From positions 1-9,313 of the forward strand of contig CALFKA010000118.1 in assembly GCA_937880545.1 (NCBI GenBank): a DNA stretch of 9,313 nt. The letters are read 5' to 3'. The notes below the pieces were generated by a model that was not told where the DNA came from, made no database searches, and saw only the letters and a program-made list of their open reading frames with translations. Source of the stretch: an uncultured Clostridia bacterium. GTDB lineage: Bacteria; Bacillota; Clostridia; Peptostreptococcales; Acidaminobacteraceae. How positions within the stretch are numbered: position 1 is the first letter of the stretch; every line of letters starts with the position of its first letter. The translations under genes and the position numbers were made by a program. Positions 1-6,595 of this stretch are shown piece after piece.

Positions 1-669
1 CTGGTTCCGGGCGTCGAGCCAAAAGACTGGCAGAAGATTCTTGACATCTGTGAGGATCCGTTCTATGTGGCAGCCCTTGGCATCCATCCCAAAGAGAACG
101 AAAAGATCGATGAACAAGTGATGGAGAGACTCGATACTCTTCTCAGAGATAAAAGAGTCGTGGCGCTTGGGGAAATCGGCCTTGATTACTACTGGAGAAA
201 GGATAACCTACCGGAGCAGGAATACTGGTTCCGAAGGCAGATCCAGATGGCCAAGGAGCATAAGCTCCCCATCATTCTCCATGACCGTGAAGCCCACGGA
301 CCTCTGAAGAAGGTTCTTGATGAGGAGAATCCCTTTTCTACAGGGGTTATCCTGCACGCCTTCAGTGGCTCGGCGGAGATGGCCCTTGAATATGTAAAAA
401 AAGGCGCATATATTTCTATGGCAGGTCCCATCACCTTCAAAAATGCTGTCCATCCTAAAAAAGTGGCGGCGGCGGTTCCCCTAGAGCACCTTCTGATAGA
501 AACTGACAGCCCGTATCTGACGCCGCATCCATTTCGTGGCAAGAGAAATGATCCGGCAAAGGTCATCTTTGTCGCCGAGGAAATTGCCAGGCAGAAAAAC
601 ATCCCCGTTGAAACCGTTATCGAGCAGACGACGAGAAATGCCGAGGAGGTCTTTGGGCTTGCAGATTAG
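1..669 (+). CDS. tatD: TatD-family metal-dependent hydrolase/DNase, 5' end cut off by window
   Basis: The frame is open from base 1, so the gene begins upstream; 222 residues are visible against roughly 255 in the family, so about 30-35 residues with the first HxH metal motif are missing. Visible TatD signatures (numbered from the first visible residue) are GIHP (27-30), GEIGLDYYW with Glu58, ILHDREA with His94, HAFSGS with His119 and the C-terminal ETDSPYL with Asp169. Together these form the metal site of the TIM-barrel amidohydrolase fold. Family members are cytoplasmic metal-dependent DNases or 3'-5' exonucleases; the exact cellular substrate in Bacillota is not settled. The stop overlaps the start of rnmV by 11 bp, which implies translational coupling. 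In many Bacillota tatD lies between metG and rnmV-ksgA, so metG may lie just upstream; it is not visible here. Confidence 0.96.
   Translation: MVPGVEPKDWQKILDICEDPFYVAALGIHPKENEKIDEQVMERLDTLLRDKRVVALGEIGLDYYWRKDNLPEQEYWFRRQIQMAKEHKLPIILHDREAHGPLKKVLDEENPFSTGVILHAFSGSAEMALEYVKKGAYISMAGPITFKNAVHPKKVAAAVPLEHLLIETDSPYLTPHPFRGKRNDPAKVIFVAEEIARQKNIPVETVIEQTTRNAEEVFGLAD
644..649 (+). promoter_or_regulatory. RBS that fixes the rnmV start
   Basis: A perfect AGGAGG lies inside the 3' end of tatD. It is 9 nt before the TTG at 659 and only 3 nt before another in-frame TTG at 653. The spacing favours 659 as the start of rnmV. Confidence 0.75.
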
Positions 670-1198
670 GGAGAGTCTGGTCGTCGAAGGACGAAACGAT
701 CTCATCCGCATAAGGGAGTGCGTAGAAGCCGATATCATCGTGACGAGCGGGTATGGCTTGAACGCCTCCACCATAGAGCGCATCCGCCGCTCCTATGAGC
801 GCCGAGGGATCATCATCTTTACGGACCCTGATACCGTGGGAGAGCGCATCCGAAGAGAACTGACGAAGCGTTTTCCCCATGCGAAGCATGCCTATATCTC
901 CCGAGAGGAGGGAAGTGCTCAGGGAGATGTGGGGGTGGAAAATGCCTCTTGTGAGTCGATCCGAAGAGCTCTTTCCAAGGTACACACGCTCACAGACCGG
1001 GAGCCTATATATACCATGCAAGATATGATGGCTATGGGACTGAGCGGAGGAGAGAGATCCTTCGTTCTCCGGGAAGAACTAGGTATCCGCTTGGGGCTTG
1101 GCACCGCGAATGCGAAGACATTTCTCTACCGACTCAACCACTCCACATTGTCAAAAGAAGAAATAGAGGAGGCACTTCATGAAGTACTATCGCTCTAA
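659..1198 (+). CDS. rnmV: Ribonuclease M5 (5S rRNA maturation)
   Basis: RNase M5 is the TOPRIM-domain endonuclease that cleaves both strands of the 5S rRNA precursor in Bacillota, assisted by ribosomal protein L18. From the TTG start the product has 179 residues, close to the family's usual length of about 185. The N-terminal TOPRIM motif LVVEGRND supplies the catalytic Glu10. The second motif, FTDPDTVGERIRR, supplies Asp56 and Asp58, followed by Glu62. The family-specific stretch GDVGVENAS lies at 89-97. The frame is open further upstream inside tatD, but that extension is Arg/Ser-rich and has no family resemblance; TTG 659 is preferred because of the AGGAGG 9 nt upstream. The gene overlaps tatD by 11 bp and rsmA by 20 bp, so the three genes are probably one transcript. 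Confidence 0.95.
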   Translation: MQIRESLVVEGRNDLIRIRECVEADIIVTSGYGLNASTIERIRRSYERRGIIIFTDPDTVGERIRRELTKRFPHAKHAYISREEGSAQGDVGVENASCESIRRALSKVHTLTDREPIYTMQDMMAMGLSGGERSFVLREELGIRLGLGTANAKTFLYRLNHSTLSKEEIEEALHEVLSL

Positions 1199-2015
1199 TC
1201 CCGGGTGGATCCGCCTTCTGATGAGGGAGCGGGGCATGGCGTTTCAAAAGCGCTTCGGACAGCACTTCCTTCACGATGACGGGGTGCTGGAAAAGATTGT
1301 CTCTTCGATGGAACTTGAGAGAGAAGATCTTCTTTTGGAGATAGGTCCGGGCGTCGGGACACTTACGGAGCGCCTGCTGCCTTACGTGGATCGCTACGTA
1401 GCGGTGGAGATCGACCGGAAGTTCTGCGAAATCCTGGAAGAGGCCTTCGGAACAGAGGAAGGCTTTCATCTGATAGAGGCAGATATCCTAAAAGCGGATC
1501 TCACAGATGTTCCTCCGGGTGCCAAGGTCATAGGAAATCTCCCGTACTACATCACCTCCGCAATCATCATGCACTTTTTGGAAGGGGATTATCCCTGGAA
1601 GAGCCTGACCTTCATGATGCAAAGAGAGGTGGCGGAGAGAATTACCGCTCCTGTGGGCACGAAAGAATATGGCGTGCTCTCTGTTATTACGCGAAGCCTG
1701 AGTGAACCGGAGATTCTCTTTACCATCCCGGCCGGCGCTTTTTATCCGCCACCGAAAGTGGAGAGCGCTCTGATGCGATTTCTGCCCAAAAAAGCAGATC
1801 TTCCAGAGGGTCTCATTCCCCTTATCAAAGCATCTTTTGCCTCTCGAAGAAAGACGCTTAACAACAACTTAAAGGCGATCGCAGAGCCTGCGGTCCTTGC
1901 AAAGACATTTGAACGGGCGGGGATCTCTCCTTCTGAGAGAGCGGAGAGACTCAGCCCCGAAGACTTCCTGCGACTCTTTCAAGCGATGGAGAGCGAAAAA
2001 GAAAATAAGAAATAG
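1179..2015 (+). CDS. rsmA: 16S rRNA (A1518/A1519) dimethyltransferase RsmA/KsgA
   Basis: This enzyme dimethylates two adjacent adenines near the 3' end of 16S rRNA with S-adenosylmethionine, late in 30S assembly; its loss gives kasugamycin resistance. The 278-residue product has the usual length. KRFGQHFL (24-31) is the family N-terminal motif. LLEIGPGVGTLTERL (52-66) is the SAM-binding loop, VAVEID (74-79) contains the acidic ribose-contact residue, and GNLPYY (119-124) is the catalytic NLPY motif. Many members carry a short N-terminal extension before the KxFGQxFL motif, which supports the ATG at 1179; GAGGAGG lies 6 nt upstream. The start overlaps the end of rnmV by 20 bp. A strong hairpin terminator follows 20 bp after the stop. 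Confidence 0.97.
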   Translation: MKYYRSNPGWIRLLMRERGMAFQKRFGQHFLHDDGVLEKIVSSMELEREDLLLEIGPGVGTLTERLLPYVDRYVAVEIDRKFCEILEEAFGTEEGFHLIEADILKADLTDVPPGAKVIGNLPYYITSAIIMHFLEGDYPWKSLTFMMQREVAERITAPVGTKEYGVLSVITRSLSEPEILFTIPAGAFYPPPKVESALMRFLPKKADLPEGLIPLIKASFASRRKTLNNNLKAIAEPAVLAKTFERAGISPSERAERLSPEDFLRLFQAMESEKENKK

Positions 2016-2034
2016 CACGGTTTAGCGTGAAATG

Positions 2035-2061
2035 AAAAAGGCAGAGGGGACTCTGCCTTTT
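2035..2061. terminator. Bidirectional intrinsic terminator between rsmA and the amidohydrolase operon
   Basis: A perfect 7-bp stem, GGCAGAG (2040-2046) with CTCTGCC (2051-2057), closes a GGGA tetraloop. It is flanked by AAAAA on the left and TTTT on the right, so a U-tract follows the stem on either strand. It lies between the convergent rsmA (+) and deacylase (-) genes and probably ends both transcripts. Confidence 0.88.
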
Positions 2062-2079
2062 GTGTGTGACTTCAGTGCA

Positions 2080-3444
2080 TCAGGTGCGTACCAGGTACGT
2101 GCCTGCGGTGGTGTCGAGTAGTTTTCCTTTGTGAAGAGCAAGCTTCCCGTTTACGATGACCGCCTCAATGCCGACAGGAGGATCCTGGGAAGTGTGTCCA
2201 AAGTCCGCTTTGTCGATGATGGTGTCATAGTGGAATAGCGTGAGATCGGCATCGTAGCCTTCCTTGACCTCTCCTTTTGTCTTCAGGTGCAGTCGCTGCG
2301 CTGGCATGCGGGTAATCTTTTTCATTCCTTCAAAGAAATCAAGGATTTTGTCATCACGCAGGTACTTGCCGATGAAGCGCGGGAAGGTGCCGGCTCCTCT
2401 TGGGTGTCCCTTATGATTTCTGTAGATGCCGTCAGAGGCGACCATGACAAGGGGATGCTGCAGGGCAAGGACAATGTCCTCTTCTCTCATCACATTGGCG
2501 ACAGCGAGCATCTCCGGATAGTTCTTTCTTGCGTCTTCAAAACTTTCCTTTGTGGCAGGCTGGTCTTCATAAGGAGGCTCTGTAAGGAGGATATCCGAAT
2601 AGGTTTTCCCCCATCTTTCAAAGCAGCCGGGTGCAAACACCTCTGTGCCGATGCGTGTGCTGAAGGCAGCGTAGGGATAGGCGTCGACCATGAGATCCAG
2701 TCCTTCTTCTTCACGGAGGCGCACGATCATATCTAGGGCGTCTTGCATATTTCCAAAAGCGCTCAGGCTGGAGATATGCGCAATCTGAAACGGGATGCCG
2801 GTTCGGCGCGTGATCTCTGCCATCTCTTCGATGGATTCCAGAGCGCGATCCGCATCGAAACGATAGTGGGCACTCAGCAGAAGGTCTTGTCTGTTTCGGA
2901 TGTCTTGTGTGACACCCACGATCTCTTCCATCGATGTTCCCGGTGTGTATTCAAAGCCAAAGGAGACACCCAAAGCACCGTCTTCAATATTTTCATTGAC
3001 GAGCTTTCGCATCACTTCAATCTGCTCGGGGGTAGAAGGAACTTGTGTGGTGGGGTTGCCGGCTTTCACCCGCATGGAGTTGTGGCCGACATAGCTCATG
3101 TAGTGGACGGGATTTCCCCGCTCCTCAATGACGTCTCTGAGTTGACGAATGTCTTGGCGGTTGTTGCCACAGTTGCCGGTAACAGCAGTGGTGACACCCA
3201 TGCGCAGCATCGGGATGGCGATGTCTGTGTCGTTTCCGGTGAGCTTTAGTTCTTCTTCGTGCATGTGAATGTCGATAAAGCCGGGAGAGACAATCGCTCC
3301 TTCGGCGTCGAGGACGAATTTTGCTTCTTCTTCGATGACGCCGATCTTGTCGATCTTTCCGTCACGGATGCCCAGGTCTGCTTCTACCAGGCGGTTTTCA
3401 TCCATGTCCAGAAGTTTTCCATTGACAATCTTCATATCAAGCAT
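2080..3444 (-). CDS. N-acyl-D-amino-acid deacylase-like amidohydrolase (D-aminoacylase family)
   Basis: Proteins of this family (Amidohydro_3, D-aminoacylase type) hydrolyse N-acyl-D-amino acids to the free D-amino acid and a carboxylate in the cytoplasm. The 454-residue product has a short N-terminal beta-sandwich and then a TIM barrel. PGFIDIHMH carries His60/His62, GNCG carries Cys92 as in D-aminoacylases, SAHYR carries His193, QIAHIS carries His223, DAYPYAA lies at 254-260 and ASDG carries Asp338. HPRGAGTFPRF (347-357) is also typical. At 454 residues it is slightly short for the family (about 480-530). The ATG at 3444 is preceded by AGGAG with 9-nt spacing and overlaps the stop of the upstream amidohydrolase by 8 bp, indicating coupling. 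Substrate stereochemistry and acyl preference cannot be read from the sequence; dipeptidase or hydantoinase-like activity remains possible. Confidence 0.88.
   Translation of the reverse strand: MLDMKIVNGKLLDMDENRLVEADLGIRDGKIDKIGVIEEEAKFVLDAEGAIVSPGFIDIHMHEEELKLTGNDTDIAIPMLRMGVTTAVTGNCGNNRQDIRQLRDVIEERGNPVHYMSYVGHNSMRVKAGNPTTQVPSTPEQIEVMRKLVNENIEDGALGVSFGFEYTPGTSMEEIVGVTQDIRNRQDLLLSAHYRFDADRALESIEEMAEITRRTGIPFQIAHISSLSAFGNMQDALDMIVRLREEEGLDLMVDAYPYAAFSTRIGTEVFAPGCFERWGKTYSDILLTEPPYEDQPATKESFEDARKNYPEMLAVANVMREEDIVLALQHPLVMVASDGIYRNHKGHPRGAGTFPRFIGKYLRDDKILDFFEGMKKITRMPAQRLHLKTKGEVKEGYDADLTLFHYDTIIDKADFGHTSQDPPVGIEAVIVNGKLALHKGKLLDTTAGTYLVRT
2081..2105. repeat. Imperfect inverted repeat at the 3' end of the deacylase gene
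   Basis: Arms 2081-2092 and 2094-2105 are complementary over 12 positions centred on A2093, with two positions that would be G-U or A-C depending on strand. It overlaps the last codons and part of the stop codon of the deacylase. It may add a pause or 3'-end stabilising hairpin before the terminator at 2035-2061, or may simply reflect codon choice. Confidence 0.4.
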
Positions 3445-5041
3445 GTGAAAATGCTCCTTTCAGTGTCTGATCAGAGAAGACGGTTTCTCCACCTACTACC
3501 GTCATTACTACCCTATTTTTCAGCAGGTTCTCTGAATTTTCTTCAAAAGGATTATGCAAAAGTACAACAAAGTCTGCCAGGTAACCGGGCATCAACTTTC
3601 CTTTGCTCTCTGCCTGACCTTCCTGACGAGCGCTTTCAACCGTGTATGCTCTGATCGCCTCTTCGAGAGTAAAGGCATGCTCCGGATGATATCCTCCTTC
3701 CGGTTTTCCGTGGAGATCGGTGCGGTGGATGGCGCAGTATAGGTTGGGGAGGGGATAGAGTCCTTCAACGGGGCAGTCCGTTCCCAGACTCACAGAAACC
3801 CCTTTTCTCATGAGTGTGGCGAAAGCGTAAGAGGTAGAGGCCAGCTCTTTACCTACTCGGTCCTCCAGGATTTTGAGGTCATAGTCGAGAAAGATGGGCT
3901 GCGCCATGACGAAGCAGCCTATTTTCGCGATGCGGTCGAGCTGTTTACTAGAACTGATCTGGCAGTGTACGAGCCCGAGGAGGGAAGGATCCTCCGCCTT
4001 TTCAAAGAGATCAAGTACCTGCTCGAGGGCCCCGTCTCCAATGACATGGACGATCAAACGTCTGCCATGCGCCTGTGTCCACTCAAGCACTCTTTCGATC
4101 GATGCATCTGAAAGGGCTTCGGTTCCTCTTTCTCCGGGAGCATCTGCATAGTCGTGGAGCATGAGAGCGGTACGGGCACCCAGACTCCCGTCTTTGAGAA
4201 GTTTGATTGGACCGACACGAAGAAGCGAAGACGCAGGCTGAGGTGCTGCTGCAAAAAAGTCATCGAGATCTTCCGGTGTCTCTAGCGTCAACTGCTCGGT
4301 GATGCGCAGAGGGATCTCTCCTTTTTCCTCCATATCACAGAGAAGTTTCCACTTGGCAAGCGCATCCGGAAAGTAGAGGTCATTCGATTGAGCGCTTGTC
4401 ACGCCGTGTTGCACAGCGAGCGCAAAGGCACTGCGAAATTGTTCTCTGAGATCCTCTTCGGATAGAGTGGCGTGGAAGGGTTTGAGGAGGTCAAGGGCGG
4501 TTTCTGTAAGAAGTCCTGTGAGCTTTCCTTCTTTTATTTCGATCACACCACCGGGAGGGTCGGGGGTATCTGCGCAGATCCCCAGGACATCAAAGGCTTT
4601 TGAGTTCAGCACAGCAACATGACCGCAGACGCGAACGAAGGCGATCGGGATGTCTGTGGAGATTTGATCGAGTTCTTCCCTCGTAGGAAAACGCCTTTCT
4701 TCAAAGTAATCTTGGTTCCAGCCTCGGCCGCGGAGCACCTTTTCGCACCGCTCGGGGTATGTTTCCAAGTATGTTTTTGCCCGAGAAATGAGTGAGTCGA
4801 TGCTGGTTACCCCCGCCAATGAGAGATCAAAGAGAGATTTTCCCAGGTTGTGGAGGTGGAGGTGGGAGTCGTTGAATCCCGGCAAGACACACTTCCCCTG
4901 CAAGTCAACCACCTGCTCCGGGGAGGTGGCGAGGATTTCTTCCGTCGTCCCCACAGTGACAATCTGTTCTCCTTTGGTGAGGAGGGCTTCCACCGTATCT
5001 GTGCCGGTGAAGATACTTCCATTAATCCAGGCTGTAGTCAT
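3437..5041 (-). CDS. YtcJ-like metal-dependent amidohydrolase (Amidohydro_3)
   Basis: This is a 534-residue cytoplasmic amidohydrolase of the YtcJ type, with the usual family length. LPGFNDSHLHLHNLG (53-67) carries the HxH metal ligands His60/His62. PIKLLKDGSLGARTA (278-292) is the family hallmark with Lys280/Lys283. HVIGDGA carries His332, LVHCQ carries His359 and LGTDCPVE carries the catalytic Asp422. The C-terminal part returns to the beta-sandwich, with GKLMPGYLADFVVL at 481-494. Family members act on varied amides, carbamates and formyl or acyl groups, and the physiological substrate is usually unknown. I chose the ATG at 5041 because GGAGA lies 6 nt upstream and the family N-terminus starts there; the longer frame to 5116 only translates the 3' end of recU. 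It overlaps recU by 20 bp and the downstream deacylase by 8 bp, suggesting sequential or related substrates. Confidence 0.9.
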   Translation of the reverse strand: MTTAWINGSIFTGTDTVEALLTKGEQIVTVGTTEEILATSPEQVVDLQGKCVLPGFNDSHLHLHNLGKSLFDLSLAGVTSIDSLISRAKTYLETYPERCEKVLRGRGWNQDYFEERRFPTREELDQISTDIPIAFVRVCGHVAVLNSKAFDVLGICADTPDPPGGVIEIKEGKLTGLLTETALDLLKPFHATLSEEDLREQFRSAFALAVQHGVTSAQSNDLYFPDALAKWKLLCDMEEKGEIPLRITEQLTLETPEDLDDFFAAAPQPASSLLRVGPIKLLKDGSLGARTALMLHDYADAPGERGTEALSDASIERVLEWTQAHGRRLIVHVIGDGALEQVLDLFEKAEDPSLLGLVHCQISSSKQLDRIAKIGCFVMAQPIFLDYDLKILEDRVGKELASTSYAFATLMRKGVSVSLGTDCPVEGLYPLPNLYCAIHRTDLHGKPEGGYHPEHAFTLEEAIRAYTVESARQEGQAESKGKLMPGYLADFVVLLHNPFEENSENLLKNRVVMTVVGGETVFSDQTLKGAFSHA

Positions 5042-5573
5042 ACTTATTCTCCAGTTGATCGAGATAGACATTGATGGAGGGCAGGTAGTTGAGCAAACCG
5101 TCCATAAACAGGCCAATGCGGATGGCTTTTGTCATGGCGCTGTAGGGAATGGATTTTCTCCCGCCTGCCTGCATCGCAAGTGTGTAATGATGGGCGACCT
5201 CGTAAGGAAGTAGGTAATATTCATCGAATCTTTTGAAGTGGACGATGAAGAAGCTGACGCCTCCCTGTTTTCTGATATCTTCCATGTATGTGAGCTGATG
5301 TTCATGGATATTAGCGAGGGGAAGACTCATCCCCCCGGTTTCTTTACAATCAAAGCAAAAAAAGATGCCCTGGGCAATTCCCAGGAAGTCGACAGTGGAG
5401 CGGCGTTCAAAGTATGCCTTCACAATCTGCCCCTGCTCGTTTCTGTCTACCACAGTAATGGGTATACTTATTTTATCGACACGTGCATAGCCATGTAGCC
5501 GGTAATAATCGTTACTGAGTTCGATCAGATTTTCCAGAGCATCTCCGCGATGCCCGCTGGTCCTCCATGCCAT
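5022..5573 (-). CDS. recU: Holliday junction resolvase RecU
   Basis: RecU is the Bacillota Holliday-junction-resolving endonuclease that works with RuvAB in recombination and chromosome segregation. The 183-residue product aligns by eye with B. subtilis RecU: HRGDALENLI near the N-terminus (RGMxLE in Bacillus), RRSTVDFLGI with Asp62, FDCKETGG with Asp75 and Lys77, SLPLANIHEHQ (83-93) and GGRKSIPYSAM (137-147). The PD-(D/E)xK core is intact, but the second acidic residue is Asp where Bacillus has Glu. The N-terminus is about 20-30 residues shorter than in Bacillus. The ATG at 5573 has GAGG 5 nt upstream, whereas the upstream ATG at 5600 has no RBS and overlaps the likely -10 element. recU often pairs with a penicillin-binding protein gene; here it heads an amidohydrolase operon instead. 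Confidence 0.92.
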   Translation of the reverse strand: MAWRTSGHRGDALENLIELSNDYYRLHGYARVDKISIPITVVDRNEQGQIVKAYFERRSTVDFLGIAQGIFFCFDCKETGGMSLPLANIHEHQLTYMEDIRKQGGVSFFIVHFKRFDEYYLLPYEVAHHYTLAMQAGGRKSIPYSAMTKAIRIGLFMDGLLNYLPSINVYLDQLENKYDYSLD

Positions 5574-5595
5574 AGATACCTCTTTTCTAAGCAAT

Positions 5596-5604
5596 ATCAT
5601 ACCA
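5596..5604 (-). promoter_or_regulatory. Extended -10 promoter of the recU operon
   Basis: Read on the minus strand, TGG-TATGAT matches the TGN-TATAAT extended -10 consensus at 8 of 9 positions. It lies 22 bp before the chosen recU ATG. No good -35 hexamer is visible at 16-18 bp, as is common with extended -10 promoters. A DnaA-box-like 9-mer (5613-5621) falls just upstream, near the -35 position. Confidence 0.5.
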
Positions 5605-5612
5605 TATGGCAG

Positions 5613-5665
5613 TTGTTCACATAGAGCGAAATATCTGTGGATAACTCTGTGGATAGTGTGAATAA
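5613..5665. promoter_or_regulatory. Cluster of four DnaA-box-like 9-mers
   Basis: Compared with TTATNCACA, two 9-mers are perfect on the minus strand: 5636-5644 (TTATCCACA) and 5657-5665 (TTATTCACA). 5648-5656 (CTATCCACA) differs at one position and abuts the third box directly. On the plus strand 5613-5621 (TTGTTCACA) differs at one position. Four sites in 53 bp is far denser than chance. They lie upstream of recU in the divergent recU/glutaredoxin intergenic region. Confidence 0.7.
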
Positions 5666-5679
5666 CGAACGAATATTCG
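5666..5679. promoter_or_regulatory. LexA/DinR-like SOS box candidate
   Basis: The 14-mer CGAACGAATATTCG matches the B. subtilis-type LexA consensus CGAACRNRYGTTCG at 13 of 14 positions. The mismatch (A for G) falls in the normally invariant GTTC half. It contains a 10-bp perfect palindrome, CGAATATTCG (5670-5679). It directly abuts the last DnaA box and lies about 80-90 bp upstream of the likely recU start point, on the glutaredoxin side. Binding by LexA is inference. Confidence 0.35.
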
Positions 5680-5756
5680 AATCGGGCCGCCCGTGTTTGA
5701 AAGAATCATTTCGGGTATAAGTCACTCTAGACTCATTTACTATTCGGAGGAATAAC

Positions 5757-5996
5757 ATGAAAAATAAAGAAGTTATCATCTACACCAGCAATACCTGTGG
5801 ATATTGCCACGCTGCCAAGGACTACTTTGATTCACTAAAAGTAGGTTACACAGAGAAAAATGTCAGTACAGATCTTGAGGCCCGCAAAGAGTTGATTCAG
5901 AAAGGCTTTATGGGAGTTCCCGTCATCATCATCGATGGTGAGATTATCCAGGGATTTGACAAAGCCGCCATTGACGAAGAACTCGCAGCGGAATAG
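5757..5996 (+). CDS. Glutaredoxin/NrdH-like small redox protein
   Basis: This is a 79-residue cytoplasmic thioredoxin-fold protein of typical glutaredoxin/NrdH size. The active site TCGYC has Cys14 and Cys17, the cis-proline motif is GVPV with Pro55, and DGEIIQGFD (60-68) matches the usual C-terminal loop. It would reduce disulfides or mixed disulfides, or donate electrons to a reductase; the partner is unknown because no glutathione or thioredoxin-reductase genes are visible. GGAGG lies 6 nt before the ATG. The stop is 4 nt before the TTG start of the TlpA-like lipoprotein, so the two are probably co-translated and may serve cytoplasmic and extracytoplasmic thiol chemistry. No convincing -35/-10 pair is seen upstream. 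Confidence 0.9.
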   Translation: MKNKEVIIYTSNTCGYCHAAKDYFDSLKVGYTEKNVSTDLEARKELIQKGFMGVPVIIIDGEIIQGFDKAAIDEELAAE

Positions 5997-6000
5997 GTCA

Positions 6001-6594
6001 TTGAACAGGGTAAAAGCGCTCTTTCTCGTTCTGCTTCTATTCTTACTTGTCGGCTGTCAGGCAGCCAACGAGCCGGCACCTGCGCCTCAACCAACTGAAG
6101 AGCCTCCCAAGGTGGAGACGCCAGCGGTAGAGACGCCTGGGGAAGAACCAGCTCTGCAGGTAGGGTTTACGGAAGGAAGTCAAGCGCCTGATTTTACACT
6201 CAAGGGGCTTGATGGTGAGACGTATACACTATCGGACTATAAGGGGAAGCCTGTACAACTGATTTTCTGGTCTGTCGGTTGCGTCTACTGCATGATGGAA
6301 CTGCCCGAACTGCAGGAATTCTATCAGGCAGAGGAAGGGTATGAGATCCTCGCTCTCAACGCCACTTTTCAGGACGGAATAGAGACCGTCAAAGAGAGTG
6401 TTGATGAAATGGGACTTGCTTTCCCGGTACTTCTGCTGGAGAAGGCGGAAGACATTGAAGTCGCTATGAATTACAATGTCAGCGGTATTCCCCACAATGT
6501 CTTCATCGACAAAGAAGGCATCATCGAGAAAGTGCAGATAGGGATGACTTCCGGTGAGGAAGCCATAAAATTACTCAAAGAACTGACAAACTAA
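6001..6594 (+). CDS. TlpA/ResA-like thioredoxin-fold lipoprotein
   Basis: From a TTG start the product has 197 residues. Residues 1-18 form a short basic and strongly hydrophobic signal peptide ending in the lipobox LVGC with Cys19, so the protein should be a membrane-anchored lipoprotein on the outer face. Residues 23-50 are a Pro/Glu/Thr-rich linker. From about 58 an AhpC/TSA-Redoxin domain follows: APDFTLKGLDG, FWSVGCVYCMME with the CxxC pair Cys94/Cys97, and the cis-proline GIPHN with Pro164. Such proteins reduce or exchange disulfides outside the membrane. The frame extends upstream, but that part only overlaps the glutaredoxin gene and would bury the signal peptide. The RBS is poor, which fits coupling to the glutaredoxin stop 4 nt away. 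A hairpin terminator begins 2 bp after the stop. Confidence 0.9.
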   Translation: MNRVKALFLVLLLFLLVGCQAANEPAPAPQPTEEPPKVETPAVETPGEEPALQVGFTEGSQAPDFTLKGLDGETYTLSDYKGKPVQLIFWSVGCVYCMMELPELQEFYQAEEGYEILALNATFQDGIETVKESVDEMGLAFPVLLLEKAEDIEVAMNYNVSGIPHNVFIDKEGIIEKVQIGMTSGEEAIKLLKELTN

Positions 6595-6595
6595 G

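Noticed and set aside
189..602. 137-codon minus-strand open frame opposite tatD
   Set aside because: It is antisense to strongly conserved TatD motifs and has no family features or start signals.
536..658. Longer N-terminus for RNase M5
   Set aside because: The upstream frame lies inside tatD and reads as Arg/Ser-rich non-family sequence. The TTG at 659 with AGGAGG fits the family start and length.
2743..3249. 168-codon plus-strand open frame inside the deacylase gene
   Set aside because: It is antisense to a well-supported D-aminoacylase-like gene, lacks an RBS and resembles no family. The open frame is explained by codon bias of the real gene.
5042..5116. Longer N-terminus for the YtcJ-like amidohydrolase
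   Set aside because: The extra 25 residues are the recU 3' end read in another frame. The ATG at 5041 has a good RBS and the family N-terminus.
4788..5213. 141-codon plus-strand frame across the amidohydrolase-recU junction
   Set aside because: It is antisense to the conserved N-terminus of the amidohydrolase and the RecU C-terminus, and has no RBS.
5613..5665. The DnaA-box cluster as the replication origin oriC itself
   Set aside because: No dnaA or dnaN genes and no clear AT-rich unwinding element are adjacent. A secondary DnaA-binding cluster or promoter site is more likely.
5697..5721. TTGAAA ... TATAAG as a glutaredoxin promoter
   Set aside because: The spacer is only 13 bp, too short for a sigma-A promoter. 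The -10-like hexamer alone is not enough to call it.
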